Of a DNA stretch of 35,572 nt, positions 23,605-31,781 are shown in pieces. The notes beneath the pieces were generated by a model. It saw only the letters and a program-made list of their open reading frames with translations. It was not told the origin of the DNA and did not search any database. Every line of letters starts with the position of its first letter. Positions within the stretch are counted from its first letter, which is position 1. A program made the translations under genes and the position numbers. The DNA lies in assembly GCA_015061725.1 (NCBI GenBank), contig SUVX01000038.1, positions 1-35,572 of the forward strand. Direction: 5' to 3'. The stretch is from Lentisphaerota bacterium. GTDB taxonomy: Bacteria > Verrucomicrobiota > Lentisphaeria > Victivallales > Victivallaceae.

Positions 23605-24237
23605 ATGAACGTTTCCCGTAACATGTTTTCCGCGATTGAGTTGATCGTGGGTCTCGGAAACCCCGGGAGTGAATATGAAAAGAGCAGGCATAATGCGGGA
23701 TTCATGGTAATAGAAAAACTGCTTGCCGGATTTCCGGCAGGGAGATTTGAGGAAACTCACATTTCTGAAAGCAGACTTTTCTCAGGTAAGCACAGGGGCA
23801 GACCGCTTTATCTGCAAATGCCTTTGACTTACATGAATTTAAGCGGTAAAGCGGTTGCAGGTTTCTGCCGCAAGAATCAGATTTCTGCTGACAGGGTTCT
23901 GGTCATCTATGATGATATGGATCTTGAACCGGGCAGAATCAGATTGAAAAACGGCGGTTCCGCCGGCGGGCATCACGGACTTGAGTCCGTCATCGCCGAA
24001 CTGGGAACCGAAAAAATCAAGCGGCTGCGCATCGGGATAGGACATCCCGGAGCCGGCAAAACTGCAGATTATGTGCTTTCCGGATTTACCGGAGATGAAG
24101 AACGGATATTTTCCGCGTCACTGGATGTGGCGGCGGAAGCGGTAAAAATGGTGCTGAGCGCCGGAATGGACAGGGCTATGAACAAATACAACACCCGTCC
24201 GGCGGAAGAGGCATCTGAAACAACCATAAATGAATGA
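23605..24237 (+). CDS. pth: Peptidyl-tRNA hydrolase
   Basis: 210 residues from the ATG at 23605, which has AGGAAG eleven bases upstream; a GTG at 23593 overlaps that site and a later ATG at 23623 has none. The enzyme recycles tRNA from prematurely released peptidyl-tRNA. Motifs are LIVGLGNPGSEYEKSRHNAG (with the catalytic His), PLTYMNLSGKAVA, VIYDDMDLEPGRIRLKNGGS, AGGHHGLESV and RLRIGIGHPG. The stop TGA lies in the Shine-Dalgarno region of rpsF, suggesting coupling. Confidence 0.96.
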   Translation: MNVSRNMFSAIELIVGLGNPGSEYEKSRHNAGFMVIEKLLAGFPAGRFEETHISESRLFSGKHRGRPLYLQMPLTYMNLSGKAVAGFCRKNQISADRVLVIYDDMDLEPGRIRLKNGGSAGGHHGLESVIAELGTEKIKRLRIGIGHPGAGKTADYVLSGFTGDEERIFSASLDVAAEAVKMVLSAGMDRAMNKYNTRPAEEASETTINE

Positions 24238-24246
24238 GGTTTTATT

Positions 24247-24567
24247 TTGAAAAAGTACGAAGCGGTATTCATTCTGGACATCCGCAAGACGGATGACGAA
24301 GGCGCTGCCTTTGGCAAGGAATTCGGTGAATTGATCGAATCTCTCGGCGGAAAGATGGAATCTGTTACCCCCATGGGCCGCAAACAGTTCACCTACGAGA
24401 TCGACAAACGTCGCGCCGGTCTTTATTTTGACTTTGTCTTTGAACTGGCTGCTGCCAAAGTCAAAGAAATCAAAGAAAAATACAAACTGGATCAGCGCAT
24501 TCTCCGCAACATGATCATCTCCTATGATCGTCCCGCGGATGCCAATGATAACAAGTTGGTTGACTGA
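24247..24567 (+). CDS. rpsF: 30S ribosomal protein S6
   Basis: 106 residues. Start is TTG at 24247: TGAGG lies eight bases before it and the protein then begins MKKYEAVFILDIRKTDDEG as S6 proteins do; no in-frame ATG is near. Later segments GKMESVTPMGRKQFTYEIDK and RAGLYFDFVFEL are the conserved S6 beta-sheet. S6 binds S18 and 16S rRNA in the platform. The order rpsF-ssb-rpsR-rplI-dnaB is a classic arrangement. Confidence 0.95.
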   Translation: MKKYEAVFILDIRKTDDEGAAFGKEFGELIESLGGKMESVTPMGRKQFTYEIDKRRAGLYFDFVFELAAAKVKEIKEKYKLDQRILRNMIISYDRPADANDNKLVD

Positions 24568-24618
24568 GAAAAAGAGTTATTCAGCAGCAGTAAATACTGA
24601 AACCGGAGTTTGGAAATT

Positions 24619-25263
24619 ATGGCAAGTTTGAACAAAGTTTTTCTGTTGGGCAATCTGACCCGCGATCCTGATCTGCGCGGTCTTCCCAGCGGACAGAGCG
24701 TTTGCGAGTTGGGCATTGCCGTCAGCCGCCGTTTTATGGGCAGCAACGGTCAGGAGGTGGAAGACACCTGTTTTGTTGATGTCGTTGTCTGGGGCAAAGC
24801 CGCCAACAACTGCAAACAGTATCTTGCCAAGGGTTCCCAGGTTATGGTCGAGGGTCGCCTGCAGCTGGACAGATGGGAAGACCGCAACGGCGGTGGACAG
24901 CGCTCCAAACTGCGCGTTGTGGCGGAGCAGGTTCAGTTCATGAACCGCCGTCCCCAGAACGACGGCAGTTCCTACGGTTCCGACGGCGGCAGTTATGCGC
25001 CGCAGCAGAACTATGCGCCGCAGGGCGGCAGTTATGCGCCCCAGGGTGGAAATTATCCCCCTCCGGCACAGAACGGCTATCAGCCCCGTCAGGGGAATTA
25101 TCCCCCGCCGCGCAATGACGGATTCGGAGACAATGGCGGATATGATAACTTTTCCAGATCCACCGGTCGTCCCGTGCCGCCTCCGGCAGCACCTCCGATG
25201 CCCGATCCGGGCATGTCCGGAGATGCCGGTGCCGAGGGCGGAGTCGATGACATTCCGTTTTAA
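24619..25263 (+). CDS. ssb: Single-stranded DNA-binding protein
   Basis: 214 residues from the ATG at 24619; a TTG three codons upstream is too close to GGAG. Residues 1-110 form the OB fold (NKVFLLGNLTRDPDLRGLPSG, then VDVVVWGKAANNCKQYLAKG, and VMVEGRLQLDRWEDRNGG). The linker is a Gly/Pro/Gln/Tyr-rich tract with repeats of the type SYAPQQNYAPQGG. The acidic tip ends GVDDIPF, the peptide through which SSB recruits repair and replication partners. Located between rpsF and rpsR. Confidence 0.96.
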   Translation: MASLNKVFLLGNLTRDPDLRGLPSGQSVCELGIAVSRRFMGSNGQEVEDTCFVDVVVWGKAANNCKQYLAKGSQVMVEGRLQLDRWEDRNGGGQRSKLRVVAEQVQFMNRRPQNDGSSYGSDGGSYAPQQNYAPQGGSYAPQGGNYPPPAQNGYQPRQGNYPPPRNDGFGDNGGYDNFSRSTGRPVPPPAAPPMPDPGMSGDAGAEGGVDDIPF

Positions 25264-25329
25264 GTTTTCCCTTTGAACAAAAAGATTTAATTTTTAACAA
25301 ACCATAAAAAAAGAATAGGAAGTATTCCC

Positions 25330-25566
25330 ATGCAGGGTCAGAAAAGACAGGGAGGGCGCCGCCGTGGAGCGGCCAAGCCGAAAGTTTGCCGGTTCTGCGA
25401 ATCCAAGGTCAACTACATTGATTTCAAGGATGCCGAAACTTTGATGAAATTCCAGACTGAAAAGGGCAAAATCCTGCCCCGCCGCATTACCGGCAATTGC
25501 CTGGAACACCAGAAAAAACTCGCCATCGCGATCAAACGCGCCCGCGTTATTGCTTTGGTCTACTAA
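25330..25566 (+). CDS. rpsR: 30S ribosomal protein S18
   Basis: 78 residues. The basic N-terminus ([15 protein letters not shown]), the CRFC pair and the segment [46 protein letters not shown] are standard for S18. Partner of S6 in the 30S platform. AATAGGAAG precedes the ATG and rplI follows after 18 bases. Confidence 0.96.
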   Translation: MQGQKRQGGRRRGAAKPKVCRFCESKVNYIDFKDAETLMKFQTEKGKILPRRITGNCLEHQKKLAIAIKRARVIALVY

Positions 25567-25584
25567 TTCAGGAGGAGGATACAA

Positions 25585-26037
25585 ATGGCTCAAGTTAGTT
25601 TGATTCTGCTCGATGATGTTGAAAAGCTCGGTCTTGCCGGTGATGAAGTCCATGTGGCTCCCGGCTATGCCCGTAATTATCTCATTCCCCAGGGACTGGC
25701 TGCCAAAGCCACTCCGGGAACTCTGCGTCTGATCGAGTCCCGCAAGGCCATGATCGCGGAACGCCGTGCCCAGGCTCTTGCCGATGCCAAAGCTGCTGCT
25801 GAAAAGCTCGCAACTGTTGAAATTTCCATCGCCATGCAGGCTACTGATGACGATCTGCTCTTCGGTTCCGTCACTTCCCGTATGGTTGCTGACGAACTCA
25901 ACAAGCTCGGATTCGCTGTCGAACACAGCCGTATCACCATTGAACCGGCAATCAAAACCCTCGGTGGTTATGATGTTGCAGTGAAACTTCACGCTGAAGT
26001 TTCTGCAAATGTTAAGGTTTGGGTTGTCCGTGGCTGA
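25585..26037 (+). CDS. rplI: 50S ribosomal protein L9
   Basis: 150 residues. N-terminal domain VSLILLDDVEKLGLAGDEVHVAPGYARNYLIPQGLA, the long connecting helix of Ala/Glu/Lys, and the C-terminal domain with LLFGSVTSRMVADELNKLGF and IKTLGGYDVAVKLHAEVSANVKVWV. Binds 23S rRNA near the L1 stalk. GGAGGAGG-type Shine-Dalgarno upstream. The end overlaps the start of dnaB. Confidence 0.97.
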   Translation: MAQVSLILLDDVEKLGLAGDEVHVAPGYARNYLIPQGLAAKATPGTLRLIESRKAMIAERRAQALADAKAAAEKLATVEISIAMQATDDDLLFGSVTSRMVADELNKLGFAVEHSRITIEPAIKTLGGYDVAVKLHAEVSANVKVWVVRG

Positions 26038-27493
26038 GTTCAGGAACAATCCGGACTCTGAAAAGAAATTTAAAGAGTCCGACAAAGATGCCCGCCCGGC
26101 AGGTACTTTACCTGACCGGGCGCGTCCGCATGCAGTACATGTTGAAAAAGCAGTTCTGGGTGCCATGCTCAGAGAACCCGGCTGCAATATCGATCTTGCG
26201 ATCGAACAATTCAACAACAACGACGTTTTCTATATGCCCGCCCACCGGGAAATTTATCGCGTCATTCTGCAGCTCCAGCAGAAAAAAGCCGGTGAAGTTG
26301 ATGAGATTTCAGTAGCTCAACAGCTGCGCGAAGAGGGAAAACTCGAAGCTGTCGGCGGTGAACTTTATCTCGCTGAACTGATGGATTCCATCGCAACGAC
26401 CGTCAATCTGGAATCCTGGTGTCAGACGCTTATCAAATACTCCATTCTGCGCCGCATGATCAATGTCTGCAGCGACGCACTTCTCAAATGCTACGACTCC
26501 AATGCCGATGCCGCCAAAGTCGTGGAAGAAATTGAATCAGATATCTACAATGTCCGGGGAGAAGATTCCTCGCGCTCCATTGTTAATGTTTCGGACCTTG
26601 TTGCCGGACAGTTTGAAGAACTTATCGAAATCTGCAAGGGTAACCGCGAAGTCGGTATCCCCACAGGATTTGCGCCGATTGACGAATGTACCGGAGGACT
26701 CAAGGCGGGTGAAATGTTTGTTCTCGCCGCACGTCCCTCCATCGGAAAGACCTCTCTTGCGCTCAATGTACTGCGCAATGTCGCCATGAACCGTGAGAAG
26801 CCCCGTTCCGTCGCATTTTTCAGTTTGGAAATGACTGCGGAGCAGATCGCCCGCCGTCTTCTCTGTACCGAATCTCAGATTCCTGAAAGTGTTTTCTGGA
26901 ACCGCAGTTTTCAATACAGCGATCTTACGCGCATGACCGGCGCCGTGGATGCCATCCGCAAAGCGCAGATTTACATTGACCCGACCGGCGGTCTGACCAT
27001 CTCTGAATTGCGCGCCAAGGCCCGCCGCCTCAAAGCGCAGAAAAACATTGAATTGATCGTCATTGACTATCTTCAGTTGATGCATGCCGACGGCAGAATC
27101 GAAAGCCGTCAGCAGGAAGTGGCTGAAATTTCAGCCGGTATCAAGAAACTTGCCAAGGATTTGAAAGTTCCGGTGCTGGTTCTGGCGCAGCTCAACCGTG
27201 AAATCGACAAAGCGCAGGGTGCCGGCGCCCGTCCGAAACTGGCGCATTTGCGTGAATCCGGAACCATTGAGCAGGATGCGGATATCGTGAGTTTTCTTCA
27301 CCGTAACCGTGAGGAAAGCAAAGGCGCCGGTACGACGACCAGCGTTGAGGCTGAATGGATTATTGAAAAGAACCGTAACGGAAGAACCGGCAACTTCAAA
27401 CTGCTGTTCTATCCGGCACGTATGGAATTTCTGCCGGCCGCGCCGTGCAGTGAGGAATTTGCGCCTGCGCCCCAGCAGCAACAGCAGGCATAA
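26009..27493 (+). CDS. dnaB: Replicative DNA helicase DnaB
   Basis: 494 residues from ATG 26009, which lies inside the end of rplI; GTG at 26030 is a reasonable alternative start. The N-terminal domain (HAVHVEKAVLGAMLREPGC) is followed by the RecA-like ATPase: Walker A ARPSIGKTSLALN, SLEMTAEQIARRLL, Walker B IELIVIDYLQLM, and VPVLVLAQLNREIDKA with REATGTIEQDADIV-like RESGTIEQDADIVSF. No intein is present. It forms the hexameric helicase at the replication fork. The tail is Pro/Gln/Ala rich. Possible partner of the DUF721/DciA-like protein at 4555. Confidence 0.96.
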   Translation: MLRFGLSVAEFRNNPDSEKKFKESDKDARPAGTLPDRARPHAVHVEKAVLGAMLREPGCNIDLAIEQFNNNDVFYMPAHREIYRVILQLQQKKAGEVDEISVAQQLREEGKLEAVGGELYLAELMDSIATTVNLESWCQTLIKYSILRRMINVCSDALLKCYDSNADAAKVVEEIESDIYNVRGEDSSRSIVNVSDLVAGQFEELIEICKGNREVGIPTGFAPIDECTGGLKAGEMFVLAARPSIGKTSLALNVLRNVAMNREKPRSVAFFSLEMTAEQIARRLLCTESQIPESVFWNRSFQYSDLTRMTGAVDAIRKAQIYIDPTGGLTISELRAKARRLKAQKNIELIVIDYLQLMHADGRIESRQQEVAEISAGIKKLAKDLKVPVLVLAQLNREIDKAQGAGARPKLAHLRESGTIEQDADIVSFLHRNREESKGAGTTTSVEAEWIIEKNRNGRTGNFKLLFYPARMEFLPAAPCSEEFAPAPQQQQQA

Positions 27494-27507
27494 AAAAGGG
27501 GGAGTTT

Positions 27508-29823
27508 ATGTCAAAGAGAAATATTCTTCTGGCGGCAGTTTTTCTGTCCGCCGGACTTTTTGCTCAGGAAGTCAACAACGTCATCTTCAAACAGAACGGT
27601 GAGCCGAAATTGTCGCACGCTCAGCTTTCAAGTCAGGTCAGGCTGAACAGGGGAATTGAGTATTCCCGTTCCATTCTGGATGCGGATATCAAACGGCTTC
27701 ACGGTACGGGCAACTTTTCGGATGTGACCGGAGAAGCCGTTCCGGCGGCAGACGGCAAAGTGGATATTATCTTTACTGTAACTCCCCGTCCCAGAATCGG
27801 CAAAATCAAATTGACGGGAAATGCCAAATTTCCGACACACGAATTGGGTAAAATGCTGACGATTTCAGAGGGTGCTGTTCTCAATGACCTTGCTCTGCGT
27901 GAAAGTATCGGCAAACTGCGGAGCTTTTACATTGAACGCGGTTACCGTGATGTGGTGATCCCGCCGCCTCTGATTTCTTCCGCAAGTGACGGAAAAGTGA
28001 CGGTCACAATCCGCATTGAGGAACACTTGCGTTTGAAAATTGACAAAGTGACCTTTGCCGGAGCTGCGGTATTTTCACAGAGAGAACTCAAAGGCAGTAT
28101 TGCCAGTACGCCCAGTGTTTTCAATCATTTCGGATTTATCAATGATTATCTCAATTACGGTGTGCTTGACCGCAATGAATTGGAGCTGGATAAGGCGCGC
28201 CTCAGAGAAAAGTATCACAATGCGGGTTACCTGGATTTCAAAATCGACAAAGTTGAAGTCCTGCCGCTTGCGGATGATCCGGAGTATGTTCATATTACTT
28301 TCCACATCGTTGAGGGCAAGCCCTACAAGGTGGGAAGTGTTGCCGTTGCCGGAGCCGTTTTCTTTAAAAACAAAGAACCTGAAAAACGTCTGCTGCTTAA
28401 AACCGGTGATGTGTTCAGCAAAGAAAAAGAGGAAGCCACTGCCCGGAGCATCAGTTCTCTGTACGATGCCGCAGGATACAGCGATATGATCTGCCGTCCG
28501 GTCCGCAGCGAGGATTTTGAAAAGAAAACCGTTGACCTGCGTTTTGAAATCACCGAAGGCCGCAAGTACCGTGTCCGTGACGTGATCATCGTCGGCAACA
28601 CCTATACCAAAGACAAGGTTATCCGCCGTGAACTGTTGATCAAACCGGGTGACCCTGTGGATAAGCAGCGCATTGAAATCAGCCGCAAACGTCTGCTGGG
28701 TATGGGCTACTTCTCAAAAGTTGAAGCAGCTCCCGTCAATGCCGATGCCCTGAACGAAAAGGATGTCCGTGTTTCTGTGCAGGAAAAGGAATCCAGATAT
28801 CATTTCCGTATCGGTGCGGGCGCAAGCGACAACAGTTCGTTCTTCGGACTGGCTGAAATCTCTGCGGATAACGTGGATATTCTGGATCCCGCCAACGGTT
28901 TCTACGGCGGCGGACAGCGTTTCAGACTCCGTGGCTTGTACGGCAATGACAACTCCGGTTTCGATGTGGACTTTGTTGAACCCTGGCTGATGGATAAGCC
29001 TGTACGGTTTGAACTTTCAAGCTACATGCATTTATCTGAGTATGATGAATGGGATGAGTGGCGCATCGGTGCAAAGACGGCAGTTTCACGCAAGATATTT
29101 GATGACTTCACTTCGTTTACTGTCGGTTACAAATTTGAAGTTGTCCGTGTGAAAAATGTCGGCGACCGCCTTGAACATTACTTCAAAGCCAATGATTTGG
29201 ATGGAACTTTTCTGGTCAGTCAGCCGTTTTTCTCAATCAACCGCGATACCCGCGACAGTCTGACCGATCCGACTGAGGGATACAATCTCAATTTCTTTGC
29301 TTCGGTTTCTCCGCAGGTTTTCGGAACAAGTTCCAATTATTACCGCCTGGAAGCCAAGGGCAGCTGGTATACCAATTTCTTTGATCGTGCCATCGTTGCC
29401 ATGATCGGTGTCAAGGCGGGAACGGTTGCGGATTTTGATTCCAACAGCGACGTGCCGGTATTTGAACGTTACTTCCTGGGCGGCGGAGAGACTTTGCGCG
29501 GCTTTGCCTATCGTTCCGTCGGTCCGACAGTCAACCGCAGAAATGTCGGCGGACAAACCATGCTGCTGATCACTTCTGAAATCAGCCATCCGATCTGGGG
29601 ACCCATCCGCGGTGCGGTGTTTGCCGATATCGGCAATGCCTGGAAAGATGCTTATGACATGGATTTCAGCGATATCAACATCGGTGCCGGTTACGGTTTG
29701 AGAATCAAGATTCCGCAGTTGAATGTGCCGATCAAGCTGGATCTGGCGTATCCGGTTTTGAACAACCAGAAACACGAATCCAATAAGATACGTTTCCACT
29801 TCAACATAGGATTTTCGTTCTGA
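27508..29823 (+). CDS. bamA: Outer-membrane protein assembly factor BamA
   Basis: 771 residues with signal peptide (MSKRNILLAAVFLSAGLFA). Residues ~24-410 contain about five POTRA modules (repeats with V-x-F-x-I-x-E-G-x-x-Y-x-V, for example IVEGKPYKVGSVAVAG and ITEGRKYRVRDVIIVGN). From ~430 the Omp85 barrel follows, with the conserved loop YFLGGGETLRGFAYRSVGP and the last strand ending NIGFSF with terminal Phe. It inserts beta-barrel proteins into the outer membrane and is strong evidence of a diderm cell. The ATG has GGGGGAG nearby. The stop overlaps the next gene as TGATG. Confidence 0.95.
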   Translation: MSKRNILLAAVFLSAGLFAQEVNNVIFKQNGEPKLSHAQLSSQVRLNRGIEYSRSILDADIKRLHGTGNFSDVTGEAVPAADGKVDIIFTVTPRPRIGKIKLTGNAKFPTHELGKMLTISEGAVLNDLALRESIGKLRSFYIERGYRDVVIPPPLISSASDGKVTVTIRIEEHLRLKIDKVTFAGAAVFSQRELKGSIASTPSVFNHFGFINDYLNYGVLDRNELELDKARLREKYHNAGYLDFKIDKVEVLPLADDPEYVHITFHIVEGKPYKVGSVAVAGAVFFKNKEPEKRLLLKTGDVFSKEKEEATARSISSLYDAAGYSDMICRPVRSEDFEKKTVDLRFEITEGRKYRVRDVIIVGNTYTKDKVIRRELLIKPGDPVDKQRIEISRKRLLGMGYFSKVEAAPVNADALNEKDVRVSVQEKESRYHFRIGAGASDNSSFFGLAEISADNVDILDPANGFYGGGQRFRLRGLYGNDNSGFDVDFVEPWLMDKPVRFELSSYMHLSEYDEWDEWRIGAKTAVSRKIFDDFTSFTVGYKFEVVRVKNVGDRLEHYFKANDLDGTFLVSQPFFSINRDTRDSLTDPTEGYNLNFFASVSPQVFGTSSNYYRLEAKGSWYTNFFDRAIVAMIGVKAGTVADFDSNSDVPVFERYFLGGGETLRGFAYRSVGPTVNRRNVGGQTMLLITSEISHPIWGPIRGAVFADIGNAWKDAYDMDFSDINIGAGYGLRIKIPQLNVPIKLDLAYPVLNNQKHESNKIRFHFNIGFSF

Positions 29824-30623
29824 TGGCAGGGGCGGAAAAATTTTCATCCGATGCTGACGGATTGATGGCTGTACTGCGGCGTTTGCGCGGTCCGGACGGT
29901 TGTCCCTGGGACAAAGCGCAGACCCGTCACACGCTGACCGCCCACCTCGCCGGAGAGTGTGCCGAACTTATTGATGCCGTTGACCGTGAAGATGCCGCCG
30001 GTATCTGTGATGAGACCGGCGATGTTTTGATGAATCTCTTTTTGCAGATTGCCATTGCCGAAGAAAAAGGGGAGTTCACCTTAAGTGATGTCTGGCAGAA
30101 TGAAATCAGCAAAATGGTGCGCCGTCACGCTCATATTTTCGGAGAGGAAAAGGCGGAAACCCCCGGTGAAGTCACCGCTTTGTGGGAAAAAATCAAGGCG
30201 CAGGAACGTGCCGGAAAACCGCAAAAAGAATCCATCCTTGACGATGTTCCGCACTATCTTTCCCCGCTTTCACGCGCAGAAAAACTGCAGAAAAAGGCGG
30301 CGAAAGTCGGTTTTGACTGGCAGAGAGAAAAAGATATCCTCGCTAAAATCAGAGAAGAAGTTGATGAACTTGAAGAAGCGATGGATTCCGGAAACGTTTC
30401 CGCCGTTGAAGATGAACTGGGCGATCTGCTCTTTGCCGCCGTCAATCTGATCCGTTTCCGCAAGGGACAGGATTCCGAAGCTCTGCTGCGGCAGGCATGC
30501 CGCAAGTTTGAAAACCGTTTCCGTTTTATTGAAAAAAGTCTCAAAGCCGAAGGGGTTTCTCTTGAAAGCGCCGGTATTGAGCGCATGGAGACTCTCTGGC
30601 AGGCTGCCAAAAAAGGAGAATAA
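29823..30623 (+). CDS. mazG: Nucleoside triphosphate pyrophosphohydrolase MazG
   Basis: 266 residues with two MazG repeats. The first (~12-115) shows LRGPDGCPWDKAQTRHTL and GECAELIDAVDRED...DETGDVLMNL; the second (~160-255) shows REEVDELEEAMDSGN and DELGDLLFAAVNLIRF. The acidic EExxE and ExxD pairs bind magnesium. It hydrolyses NTPs to NMP and PPi, limiting noncanonical or alarmone-related nucleotides. The end carries AAGGAG, serving as the ribosome site of arnB. Confidence 0.94.
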   Translation: MAGAEKFSSDADGLMAVLRRLRGPDGCPWDKAQTRHTLTAHLAGECAELIDAVDREDAAGICDETGDVLMNLFLQIAIAEEKGEFTLSDVWQNEISKMVRRHAHIFGEEKAETPGEVTALWEKIKAQERAGKPQKESILDDVPHYLSPLSRAEKLQKKAAKVGFDWQREKDILAKIREEVDELEEAMDSGNVSAVEDELGDLLFAAVNLIRFRKGQDSEALLRQACRKFENRFRFIEKSLKAEGVSLESAGIERMETLWQAAKKGE

Positions 30624-30629
30624 TTATTT

Positions 30630-31781
30630 ATGCGTCAGGAATTTCTGCCCTTTACCCGCCCTGCTGTTACCGAAGATGATATTTCTGCCGTCAACGCCGT
30701 ACTGCGTTCAGGTTGGCTGACCAACGGTCCGGTTAATGCTGAATTTGAATCTGCTGTGGCGCAGCTTTCAAACTGCAGCGGTGCGGTGGCAGTTGCCTCT
30801 GCGACCGGCGCCATGCATATTCTGCTCAAAGTCCTGGGCATCGGTCCCGGAGATGAAGTCATCACCCCCTCAATGACCTGGGTTTCAATCGCCAATATGA
30901 TCGTGCTTGCAGGAGCCACGCCGGTTTTTGTCGATGTGAATAAGGATACGCTTCTGGTGGAACCCGAAGCCGTTAAAAATGCCATTACGGAACGGACAAA
31001 ACTGATTGTTCCCGTCCACTTTGCCGGTGCGCCCTGCGATATGGACGGTATCCGCGCCGTAGCGGGCAACATTCCCGTTGTGGAAGATGCCGCCCATGCC
31101 GTCGGTACTTTCTACAAGGGACGTCACGTCGGCAGCGGCAATCACGCCATTTACAGTTTTCATGCGATCAAAAACGTCACCTGCGGTGAGGGTGGTATGT
31201 TCGTTTCAGACAGCCCTGAACTGTGCGATAAAATGCGCCGCTGGAAGTTCCACGGAATCGGCATGGATGCCTTTGACCGTCAGAACCGGGGACGCTCCCC
31301 GCAGGCGGAGGTGCTTGACCCCGGATTCAAATACAATTTGACCGATATCTGTGCCGCGCTGGGATTCAGTCAGTTCAAACGCTGGAAAGAAATCAATGCA
31401 AGGCGTACTGAATTGGCGATGATGTACCGCGAAAAACTTGCCGGAATTTCAGAAATCCGTCCTCTGGCAGACCCCGCAGGATATGACTTCATCCATGCCT
31501 GGCATCTTTTTGTCGTGCGGGTGGATTCTCCCGATATTGACCGCAATACGTTTATGGCAAAACTCAAAGAACAGAATATCGGAACGGGATTGCATTTCCG
31601 TTGCGCACATCTGCAGAAATACTACCGTGAAACTTTCGGTTTCCAGCCGGGAATGCTGCCGGCAACGGAGTACAACAGCGACCGTATTTGTTCTCTGCCG
31701 CTTTTCCCGGATATGCTTGACAGCGATGTGGATGATGTGGTCGAAGCCATCAAGACAGTCCTGTCCGGAGCAAAGAAATGA
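30630..31781 (+). CDS. arnB: ArnB-like UDP-L-Ara4O aminotransferase (DegT/DnrJ/EryC1)
   Basis: 383 residues, closely resembling E. coli ArnB along its whole length by recollection. LPFTRPAVTEDD, SGWLTNGP, ITPSMTWVSIANMIVLAGATP, VVEDAAHAVGT (Asp153) and SFHAIKNVTCGEGGMF with PLP-binding Lys181 are visible, as is GLHFRCAHLQKYYRETFG. The enzyme makes UDP-4-amino-4-deoxy-L-arabinose for lipid A modification. It starts a compact arnB-arnT-arnC run; arnA, arnD and arnE/F are not in the window. AAGGAG at the end of mazG serves its ATG. Confidence 0.9.
   Translation: MRQEFLPFTRPAVTEDDISAVNAVLRSGWLTNGPVNAEFESAVAQLSNCSGAVAVASATGAMHILLKVLGIGPGDEVITPSMTWVSIANMIVLAGATPVFVDVNKDTLLVEPEAVKNAITERTKLIVPVHFAGAPCDMDGIRAVAGNIPVVEDAAHAVGTFYKGRHVGSGNHAIYSFHAIKNVTCGEGGMFVSDSPELCDKMRRWKFHGIGMDAFDRQNRGRSPQAEVLDPGFKYNLTDICAALGFSQFKRWKEINARRTELAMMYREKLAGISEIRPLADPAGYDFIHAWHLFVVRVDSPDIDRNTFMAKLKEQNIGTGLHFRCAHLQKYYRETFGFQPGMLPATEYNSDRICSLPLFPDMLDSDVDDVVEAIKTVLSGAKK

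Noticed and set aside
26700..27100. Intein in dnaB
   Set aside because: The P-loop and Walker B regions are continuous at normal spacing, with no Cys/Ser...HN splice motifs.
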